Assembly: GCA_007135385.1 (NCBI GenBank)
Contig: SLIY01000260.1
Span: 1 to 7,907, forward strand
Source of the DNA: Leptolyngbyaceae cyanobacterium CSSed165cm_216
Lineage (GTDB): Bacteria; Cyanobacteriota; Cyanobacteriia; Phormidesmidales; Phormidesmidaceae
Direction: 5' to 3'
DNA length: 7,907 bases
Under the pieces are notes generated by a model. The model was not told where the DNA came from and did no database searches. It was given only the letters and a program-made list of their open reading frames with translations. Below are positions 1 to 5,039 of the stretch, piece by piece; position 1 is the first letter of the stretch; each line of letters opens with the position of its first letter. The position numbers were made by a program, and so were the translations under genes.

Positions 1-340
1 CCACCCGCCCTACCCGCTGGGGAAACCGAGTCACCCAGGCCAAGCCAAAGGGACCCCCAATGTCGTGCACCACCAGGTGTACCGGCTCCGGCAGATTCAG
101 GCTATCCACGACCTGGTTAATCAATTCGGCCAAATTGTCGAGTTCTACAGCCAAGCGATCGCCAGGACCAGAATGTCCAAACCCCGGCAGGTCAATGGCA
201 ACGCAGCGAAATTGAGAAGACATCAAGGTGATCACCCGCTCCCACACCTGAGCCGAGCCAGGGTTGCCATGCAGGAAGAGGACAGACGGTCCTGAACCGC
301 GATCGATCACGTTGATGGCCATGTCCTGGACGGTAATCAT
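1..340 (-). CDS. alpha/beta hydrolase with Asp nucleophile (N-terminal part only)
   Basis: The 113 visible residues are the N-terminal half of an alpha/beta-hydrolase-fold enzyme; the gene runs off the left edge. Seen: strand beta3 followed by the oxyanion-hole motif HGNPG (residues 24-28), the DLPGFGHS segment (50-57) and a nucleophile elbow VVHDIGGPFG (90-99) with Asp93 as the likely nucleophile. Asp at the elbow is typical of epoxide hydrolases and haloalkane dehalogenases, which form an ester intermediate, rather than of Ser esterases. The Trp that follows the nucleophile in haloalkane dehalogenases and helps bind halide is Ile94 here, which favours an epoxide-hydrolase-like activity. The cap domain and the catalytic His are outside the window. 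ATG at 340 is the first start in frame; no clear ribosome binding site precedes it. The gene points the same way as the catalase-related gene, 329 bp behind it. Confidence 0.85.
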   Translation of the reverse strand, partial: MITVQDMAINVIDRGSGPSVLFLHGNPGSAQVWERVITLMSSQFRCVAIDLPGFGHSGPGDRLAVELDNLAELINQVVDSLNLPEPVHLVVHDIGGPFGLAWVTRFPQRVGRV

Positions 341-533
341 GCAGGGTCATGCTAAGCGTTTTTCTACAGTCCAAGCCTACCCCAAATTTTATTGTCCTCT
401 GCCGCTCCCGGATACCTCAGCAGCACCTCTCCATCGGCTCAACACCCGGCCGTTGGACAAACAATCCCACTTTGGGCAAACACTCCCCACAGCCCTTACA
501 TCCTCACCCTCCCATCGTCCCAATTTCCCGCCA

Positions 534-555
534 GGACGGACACACGGGTCCGCCC
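534..555 (-). repeat. small palindrome, copy 1
   Basis: Read on the minus strand this is GGGCGGAC, loop CCGTGT, then GTCCGTCC. It forms an 8-bp stem in which one pair is G-U in RNA. The same loop and flank (TAGGGGC) recur at 1898-1919 and 1958-1979, so this is a dispersed REP-like hairpin. It would lie in the 3' untranslated region of the catalase transcript. Confidence 0.8.
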
Positions 556-606
556 CTACGTATCTGAAGAACGAAAAACGAAAATAGAAAAACGAAAAGG
601 GAGGAG

Positions 607-648
607 TCCAAAATCCAAAATCCAAAATCCAAAATCCAAAATCCAAAA
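607..648 (+). repeat. TCCAAAA heptamer array, six perfect copies
   Basis: Six tandem, error-free copies of the 7-mer TCCAAAA lie inside arm 1 of the inverted repeat. The partner array at 1812-1846 has five copies. Heptanucleotide tandem repeats (STRR type) are a known feature of filamentous cyanobacterial genomes; this particular unit differs from the classical STRR1-3 units as I remember them. Confidence 0.95.
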
Positions 649-653
649 CCCCA

Positions 654-676
654 TCACCTCTTCACCTCTTCACCTA
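654..676 (+). repeat. TCACCTCT octamer array overlapping the catalase stop codon
   Basis: Two perfect TCACCTCT units are followed by a partial third (TCACCTA). The third unit contains the TGA stop of the catalase-related gene on the minus strand (670-672). The last residues of that protein and its stop therefore lie at or within repeat DNA. Confidence 0.8.
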
Positions 677-1728
677 CCCAACTCCCCCTCCGCTGGGAAA
701 ACCGCCTCAAACTCCTCCACCGTAGGCTCCTGGTAGGTGACTTGATTCAACTCGTGGCGAATGTTGGCGATGGTGTCATAGACCAGCCTGCGGGTGCGGT
801 TAATGCCCCCCAGGGGGCGGTGTTCAGGTAGGGCATGCCAGGGGGTGTAGGAGAGGTTTTCGCAAAATTCCGCTTGTGCTGGAGACTCGAAGGTTTGGGG
901 CGGAATGGTGATCACCGCCACCTGAATCATGGGGCCCTGCCAGCGGACCGTAGGATCTTCCACCGGCATTTTGACCGGGTCAGTTTGCACCTGCACGTAG
1001 AAATCAAAGCTGGCGGGGCGACTTTTTAGGTGTTCGCGCAGGACCTCTCGCAGGTAATCGCGAGACCGAAAGCCCAGCCGTCGCCAGAAGTCCCCCTCCC
1101 AGTTGTGGCGGTGGGGCATAGCGACATACTTAACGGCCTTATCCCCCAGGGCGTAAGGCACCATGCTCCAGTAGGGGGTCTCTAGGGGGCTAGAGATGGT
1201 GCGGAGGCGAATGGCCAGGGCAATCCACAGTTCTGTCCAGCGCCAGCGGAGGGGGTTCCAGCCGGTGATGAAAAAGTGCACGGGGTTACGACTTTTAGTG
1301 CGCTCAATTTCGGCAAAGAAGTCCACATAGTCCTTGGCGTTCCGCACTGGAAAGACGGGGTGATCGACCACCAGAAAGTCATGGGTTGGGGCGTCTTTTT
1401 CGGGCTCTAACACCTTTTCGCCCGATACCCCAAACAGCTTCAGGGCCATGCCGTGGGCATCCCCCTGGGCATCGTGCTTGACGCTGAAGTTGGAATAGCG
1501 AATGCACACCGGCCACGATCGCCCCAGTTGGCCAAATAGCCCTACTTGCAGCGCCTCGGGCACATCTTCTAACACCTGAAACCGTCCCCGCACACAGCCA
1601 TGGCCCTTGGAATGCTCCCCCCGTTTGACGGGTGGCTGCTTCTTGAGGATGCGATCGCTGATGTCTGTCACCGCCTGAATGGCAGCGGCTTCGTTGGCAG
1701 GGATATGTTCTTGGCCGAGTTGGGGCAT
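670..1728 (-). CDS. catalase-related haem protein (short catalase family)
   Basis: The 352-residue protein has the catalase core but is shorter than true monofunctional catalases (about 480 or more), as in the y4iL-like or allene-oxide-synthase-like branch. Seen: distal His39 in RGEHSKGHG (36-44), IRYSNFS (77-82), DAQGDAHGMALKLFG (86-100), HPVFPVRN (123-130) and the proximal RTRRLVYDT (311-319) with Tyr317 as axial haem ligand and Arg313 four residues before it. By family knowledge such proteins act on peroxide or on fatty-acid hydroperoxides; the substrate here is unknown. The distal Asn of catalases seems replaced by Asp122. The start is set at the ATG at 1728, giving MPQLGQEH. The frame stays open 63 codons further up to 1917, but those codons are repeat-derived Lys/Ser/Pro-rich sequence. 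No Shine-Dalgarno is present, since the upstream bases are C-rich repeat. It is third in the run after the DyP gene and may depend on read-through. Confidence 0.88.
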   Translation of the reverse strand: MPQLGQEHIPANEAAAIQAVTDISDRILKKQPPVKRGEHSKGHGCVRGRFQVLEDVPEALQVGLFGQLGRSWPVCIRYSNFSVKHDAQGDAHGMALKLFGVSGEKVLEPEKDAPTHDFLVVDHPVFPVRNAKDYVDFFAEIERTKSRNPVHFFITGWNPLRWRWTELWIALAIRLRTISSPLETPYWSMVPYALGDKAVKYVAMPHRHNWEGDFWRRLGFRSRDYLREVLREHLKSRPASFDFYVQVQTDPVKMPVEDPTVRWQGPMIQVAVITIPPQTFESPAQAEFCENLSYTPWHALPEHRPLGGINRTRRLVYDTIANIRHELNQVTYQEPTVEEFEAVFPAEGELGR

Positions 1729-1811
1729 GGGGAGTGGGGAGTGGGGAGTGGGGAGGATGGAGAGGTGGGGAGATGGAGAGATGGGGGAGGTGGGGAGATG
1801 GGGGGATGGGG
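1729..1811 (+). repeat. GGGGAGT heptamer array and G-rich tract with quadruplex potential
   Basis: Immediately next to the catalase start codon lie GGGGAGT units at 1729, 1736 and 1743 and a variant at 1750. The resulting G4 runs (1729-1732, 1736-1739, 1743-1746, 1750-1753) are separated by three AGT loops, a textbook four-layer G-quadruplex pattern on the plus strand. A purine-rich stretch of GGGGAGAT/GGGGGAGG-like units follows up to 1811. The unit, read as CCCCACT, resembles the STRR1 family (CCCCART) of cyanobacteria. For the catalase gene the G-rich strand is the template strand, so any quadruplex would form in DNA, not in its mRNA. Confidence 0.85.
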
Positions 1812-1846
1812 TTTTGGATTTTGGATTTTGGATTTTGGATTTTGGA
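1812..1846 (+). repeat. TTTTGGA heptamer array, five perfect copies
   Basis: Five perfect tandem copies of TTTTGGA, the complement of the six-copy array at 607-648. The one-unit difference between otherwise nearly identical arms is the expected product of replication slippage. Confidence 0.95.
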
Positions 1847-1897
1847 CTCCTCCCTTTTCGTTTTTCTATTTTCGTTTTTCGTTCTTCAGATACGTAG

Positions 1898-1919
1898 GGG
1901 CGGACCCGTGTGTCCACCC
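1898..1919 (+). repeat. small palindrome, copy 2
   Basis: GGGCGGAC, loop CCGTGT, then GTCCACCC. One position is a C-A mismatch on the plus strand but a U-G wobble in minus-strand RNA, so the hairpin can form in the transcript that leads into the catalase gene. It is part of arm 2. Confidence 0.8.
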
Positions 1920-1957
1920 TGGCGGGGAATTGGAATGGTTGGGAGGTGGGGGTATAG

Positions 1958-1979
1958 GGGCAGACCCGTGTGTCTGCCC
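1958..1979 (+). repeat. small palindrome, copy 3, with compensatory change
   Basis: GGGCAGAC, loop CCGTGT, then GTCTGCCC: a perfect 8-bp stem. Compared with the other copies, one G-C pair has become A-T on both sides, so pairing is kept. It begins 12 bases after the DyP stop codon and could protect the 3' end of that message or slow transcription. No T-run follows on the minus strand, so it is not a standard intrinsic terminator. Confidence 0.8.
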
Positions 1980-1991
1980 GGTGATGATGGA

Positions 1992-3452
1992 TCAGGTGGT
2001 TAAGAACTGGAGGGCGCTCATACTGGGCATAAAGAAATAGCCGCCGCCGGCCATGCCGACAAAGCGGGGGATGTGGGAGGCGCGCTGGCGGACGGGGCAG
2101 CGGGGCATGGCGAAGCGGCCTTGACCATCGTCGTTGTCGCCAATGATCGGGTCCTTTTCATCGTAGAGGCCGTCAAACCGAGGGTTGTTGGCCCAGGTTT
2201 GCTGCACAAACTCAAACTGGCGGCCAATGTCGGCGTTAAAGCAAAAGAAATGCAGCCCCCGAGACTGACCGTCGTCTTGGAGATCCACGGGGATTTGGCC
2301 CTGATCGAGGTCATCTAGGGGAAATAGCGGCTCGCCGAACAGACTACCCCGACGCAAGATGCGGTGACGGCTAGACGTGATCAGCGAGCCTTGGCCAGGG
2401 GCATCCAGCAACGAGTCGCGGGGATTGGTGCGACGAATGTGAGCCCCCAGGGGGCAGCCACGGCCTTTGGCGTCGGTGGGCATATATAAAAAGTTGTTTT
2501 CGTTGGCCAGCTCAGGCTTATCCTGATCGGGGCTGAGGGTGAGGGGGGCACCGCTGGGCCAGCGTCCGACAAACTTGGAGGCAATCAGGTTCATTCCCTG
2601 GGGGTCAGGTTGGCCGTCGGCCCCACGGGTTTGGCTGGCCATATACTGCCAAAACCCGGCCACATCCTGGGGCAGTTTGCGGTAGACCATGAAGCTGCCG
2701 TTGTGGCCAAAGTTTTTGTAGCCGGGCAACTCGCGCCCTGGAAAGCTGGGCAGCAGGTCATCGGGGTCGTCGCTGTTGGGGACGACGGGGGTGAGGGCGA
2801 AGATGCCGTAGCCATCGGGGTAGCCCAACAAAAATTCGCCCGTGGCCACCACCTGGGCTGGGTCATGGCCAGGGGTCTCTAGGTCTTTGATTTCAGGCTG
2901 GGAGACACTGTCGTTAAAACCGAAGTGCTCTTTTTTAGAGGGCAGGCGAAACCCCTCTTCTATGGCCACTACCTCTAGCCCGGAGTTGTCAGCCAGCAGG
3001 GTTTGGCCATAGGTTCTAAGCTGCTCTAGGCTCTGGCCATGGAGCAACACCATCAGGTGAAGGGGGGCACCGTTGTCGCCGCCAAAGTCCCATTGGCTGG
3101 GGGCGCTGGTCCCAGTGTCGCCCAGAATTTCGGCCCGTTTTGGTTCGGCCATACCTTCGATAAATTCTCGGGGGAAGGTGTTGAGAGCTTTTTCCACTAA
3201 CCATAGGGTTCGCAGTCCGTCGTGGGTCAGGGCCAGGTTGAGGGTGAGGTCGGGCTTAATGGTCTTGCCGTTGGCATCTTGGGGCCATCGACCAGCGGTG
3301 GTAATGGTTGGCAGGGTCCGTTTGAGCCAGTTTTTGGCGGCGACAGCATCGGTCACCGTCAGCAACAGGTAGTAGGTGTAATACAGATGACCAAAACCGC
3401 TCAGGAGAATACCCTGAATATCCTCTCGGTCGGGGGGAGAAAGCTGGGTCAT
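1992..3452 (-). CDS. DyP-type haem peroxidase
   Basis: The 486-residue protein is a dye-decolourising peroxidase, which uses hydrogen peroxide or organic hydroperoxides to oxidise bulky substrates; the natural substrate is usually unknown. Seen: the distal motif HFGFNDSVSQP (176-186) with catalytic Asp181, the proximal haem-binding GCPLGAHIRRTNPRD (332-346) with His338 as likely iron ligand, basic SRHRILRRG (361-369) which probably holds the distal Arg, and the closing GGGYFFMPS (469-477). The usual GxxDG reads GFNDS here. The length fits the longer bacterial (C/D-like) group. No signal peptide or Tat motif is visible, so it is probably cytoplasmic, and there is no obvious C-terminal encapsulin-loading tail. 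ATG at 3452 is backed by GGAG six bases upstream. It follows the two-domain gene by 29 bp, so the two are almost certainly cotranscribed. Confidence 0.95.
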   Translation of the reverse strand: MTQLSPPDREDIQGILLSGFGHLYYTYYLLLTVTDAVAAKNWLKRTLPTITTAGRWPQDANGKTIKPDLTLNLALTHDGLRTLWLVEKALNTFPREFIEGMAEPKRAEILGDTGTSAPSQWDFGGDNGAPLHLMVLLHGQSLEQLRTYGQTLLADNSGLEVVAIEEGFRLPSKKEHFGFNDSVSQPEIKDLETPGHDPAQVVATGEFLLGYPDGYGIFALTPVVPNSDDPDDLLPSFPGRELPGYKNFGHNGSFMVYRKLPQDVAGFWQYMASQTRGADGQPDPQGMNLIASKFVGRWPSGAPLTLSPDQDKPELANENNFLYMPTDAKGRGCPLGAHIRRTNPRDSLLDAPGQGSLITSSRHRILRRGSLFGEPLFPLDDLDQGQIPVDLQDDGQSRGLHFFCFNADIGRQFEFVQQTWANNPRFDGLYDEKDPIIGDNDDGQGRFAMPRCPVRQRASHIPRFVGMAGGGYFFMPSMSALQFLTT

Positions 3453-3458
3453 GGGGGG

Positions 3459-3462
3459 CTCC
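3459..3462 (-). promoter_or_regulatory. ribosome binding site of the DyP gene
   Basis: GGAG on the minus strand, six bases before the ATG at 3452. It is the clearest Shine-Dalgarno in the window and fixes the DyP start inside the 29-bp gap after the preceding gene. Confidence 0.75.
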
Positions 3463-3481
3463 GGGTAGGGGCAGTTAGGGG

Positions 3482-4699
3482 CTAAGGTTCGGTCAGCCAG
3501 TCATCGAGGGCGGGGCGATCCAGCCCCTCGGCTAGGGGTTGCACAATGGCGCGATCGCGCAGAATATTCACCACCGTCGTATCCGGGTAGGCCCGGTAAA
3601 ACACCTGGGAGGGCAACTGCTGGTCGTTGCGGAAAAACTGCTTAAAGGCAAAGATGTCCTGGGCTCCGGCCAGGGGATAGCCCTCCACATTGTTCCAAAC
3701 CGAGTTAAGGCCATCGCTAGCCCGATCGGTAAAGTCGCCCAGGTAGTTGTCAAAGGAGCCGTCGTAGTGGGTGACAAACAGCAGGTGCTTACCCCCGTCC
3801 ACGATCGACCAGTGGGCAAAGTGAATACTGCGAATGTTAGAGAGCGAGCCTGGAGGAAATAGGTGGCGTCCGGCAACGTTGACTAAAAGCAGCACGATTT
3901 TTAGTCGCAACAGTCGGCCCCGCTTCACGGTCGAGAGTAAATGCAGGTGGTTGGTGCCGTGGACCACCTCGGCCTCGTTTAGGGTGCGAATGCGTTCGTA
4001 GTCCACTTCGGATCCGACATACTCCCCGATCAGTCGGGGTTGGTCAGGGGCTCCCAGAATGCCGCCCGTCTGCCGCAGAATCCAAAGCATAATTTGCTTA
4101 ATCAGGTCACAGAGGCCGTTGAACACCTGTTCTATCACCTGCCAGGTCTGGATCATCAGCATCCTCAACCCCTGCCAAATAGTCCGGGGCTGTTTGAGGC
4201 TAGTGAGGTCATCCAGTAGGGGCTTGAGGCCTGGATGGTCTAAATAGTTGGCCATATCATCCAGGTCCAGCAACTGTTGTAGCTTTTGGCGGATGTTACG
4301 GCGTTTGCGAATGCTGCCCACCGATTCCCCCTGTACGGCGACGTAAGACGCCTGGGCCTTGTAGGTATGGGCCTGAATAAATCGATTGAAATCCTGCCGA
4401 CCTCGATAACCGGTGCAGTGGTTCCATAGATCGTCTAAACCAGGGCTGAGGCGCGCTAGTTCTTGTAAGTAATCCACCAGAGACCCATCATAGTTGCCGG
4501 TCATCAGCAGCCGGGGGCCATGGTCAGGGTCAGTGATGATCGCCAGGCGCAAAAAGTGGGTGCGATCGCTTCTGGCAATCTGGAAATAAGCATTATTGGC
4601 GAGGTCAGCGGCGATCGCATCTAGCACCTGCCGCAACGATGCCTCTTGACCTGGCTGAATTGGAACAATAACAGTCAACGGTTGATTGGCCACTCGCAC
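3482..4699 (-). CDS. uncharacterised protein with two duplicated domains, DyP partner
   Basis: I cannot name this 405-residue protein. It contains an internal duplication: residues about 6-142 align with about 250-390. Shared landmarks are a THF/IHF start (47 and 292), a hydrophobic strand ending in NYDGS or HYDGS (69-73 and 311-315), YL shortly after, GLxxxWN (87-93 and 330-336), a GY turn (97 and 340), an F-rich helix, and a final strand YVAVQGESVGSI or VFYRAYPDTTVVNI. The alternation of strands and helices suggests ferredoxin-like (dimeric alpha/beta barrel) folds, the same general fold as DyP domains; this is inference. A hydrophobic, amphipathic linker (about 173-216) might touch a membrane. 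No catalytic motif was recognised. The start is GTG: either 4699, or 4693, which has GAGG five bases before it. As first gene of the run, 29 bp before DyP, it is probably a partner or accessory of that enzyme. Confidence 0.85.
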   Translation of the reverse strand: MRVANQPLTVIVPIQPGQEASLRQVLDAIAADLANNAYFQIARSDRTHFLRLAIITDPDHGPRLLMTGNYDGSLVDYLQELARLSPGLDDLWNHCTGYRGRQDFNRFIQAHTYKAQASYVAVQGESVGSIRKRRNIRQKLQQLLDLDDMANYLDHPGLKPLLDDLTSLKQPRTIWQGLRMLMIQTWQVIEQVFNGLCDLIKQIMLWILRQTGGILGAPDQPRLIGEYVGSEVDYERIRTLNEAEVVHGTNHLHLLSTVKRGRLLRLKIVLLLVNVAGRHLFPPGSLSNIRSIHFAHWSIVDGGKHLLFVTHYDGSFDNYLGDFTDRASDGLNSVWNNVEGYPLAGAQDIFAFKQFFRNDQQLPSQVFYRAYPDTTVVNILRDRAIVQPLAEGLDRPALDDWLTEP

Positions 4700-5039
4700 C
4701 TCGGGGGCTAAGGGGGCTACTTAACACACCACGGCCAACATAGATCAAGGCCTAATCAGTTTTACTGAGAGGTAGCCAGGGCGTCAAGCCATCATAAAGT
4801 CCACTTATTTGCGCCGGAATACAGAAATACAGAGGCATTGAGCCCCTCAGGGGTGATACAAAACGTTGGATCTCTTCAATAAATTCCATTTACAACATGC
4901 CAGCCTGACATGGATGATTCTCTAAAGGTAGAGAGATCCGAATCAGCAAGCAGGCCCTAGCTTGGTATCCTAAGAAACAGATGAGCGCAGTTTTGGGAGT
5001 TGCGCCTCGGTCGCGCTGTTAACTGTTATTCTCCTAGCT
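4700..5039. other. divergent promoter region between the peroxidase cluster and accA
   Basis: This 340-bp spacer separates two divergent transcription units. A good minus-strand promoter lies at 4759-4787. On the accA side I found no convincing -35/-10 pair. There is a local hairpin TCTCTA/TAGAGA (4919-4934, loop AAGG) and an 8-bp inverted pair GGATCTCT (4868-4875) with AGAGATCC (4932-4939); these two pairings exclude each other. No gene is seen here. Confidence 0.65.
4759..4787 (-). promoter_or_regulatory. sigma70-type promoter of the peroxidase cluster
   Basis: On the minus strand a -35 TTGACG (4787-4782), a spacer of exactly 17 bases and a -10 TAAAAC (4764-4759) are seen. This predicts a transcription start near 4752 and a leader of about 50 bases before the GTG start. 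It is the best promoter match upstream of the two-domain gene, and it would drive that gene, DyP and possibly the catalase-related gene. Confidence 0.55.

Larger units (their letters stand above)
521..655 (-). repeat. long inverted repeat, arm 1 (downstream of catalase gene)
   Basis: The reverse complement of this 135-bp stretch matches 1805-1932. Pairing runs at a constant offset (position p pairs with 2453-p) from 521 to 607, with mismatches only at 526, 536 and 537. After the heptamer array it shifts by seven, because this arm has one unit more. The arm is modular: a CAATTTCCCGCC end, a small palindrome with CCCCTACG, an A-rich block of GAACGAAAAACG type, GGGAGGAG, and six TCCAAAA heptamers. 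Similarity appears to decay gradually beyond 521 towards about 490. No transposase or terminal target duplication was seen, so this looks like a dispersed non-coding repeat of cyanobacterial type. Confidence 0.9.
341..669. other. intergenic spacer between catalase-related gene and hydrolase gene
   Basis: No credible gene is seen. The part from 521 to 655 is one arm of the long inverted repeat, and 654-676 is an octamer tandem repeat that runs into the catalase stop codon. The part from 341 to 520 must hold the upstream region of the hydrolase, but I could not find a convincing promoter there. The open frames in this stretch consist of repeat-encoded peptides and are not conserved-looking. Confidence 0.7.
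1805..1932 (+). repeat. long inverted repeat, arm 2 (upstream of catalase gene)
   Basis: This 128-bp stretch is the reverse complement of 521-655 with three substitutions and one heptamer fewer. From 1847 to 1912 it is identical to its partner over 66 bases. It occupies the region where the promoter or leader of the catalase gene would be expected and starts 76 bp above its start codon. The catalase frame stays open across it. With arm 1 it encloses exactly one gene, about 1.15 kb. Confidence 0.9.

Noticed and set aside
607..648. Tandem repeat considered as CRISPR array
   Set aside because: Units are 7 bp and contiguous without spacers, and there are no cas genes. It is a heptanucleotide tandem repeat.
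389..736. Several open frames of 70-115 codons in the spacer after the catalase gene
   Set aside because: They translate the same repeat arm and tandem repeats in different frames. The absence of stops is a property of the repeat, not evidence of a gene.
521..1932. Inverted arms considered as ends of an insertion sequence or composite transposon
   Set aside because: There is no transposase inside, the arms lack terminal inverted repeats of their own, and no target-site duplication was seen at the outer ends. A dispersed repeat is the simpler reading.
1600..2040. Plus-strand open frame of 146 codons across the G-rich tract and repeat arm
   Set aside because: It is made of the antisense of the catalase gene, low-complexity G-rich repeats and heptamers encoding an FGFWILD pattern. 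No family resemblance; the minus-strand catalase frame explains the coding signal.
5000..5029. TTGCGC and TGTTAT, 18 bases apart, as promoter of accA
   Set aside because: The -10 is poor and the predicted start would leave an almost leaderless message. Evidence is too weak to list.
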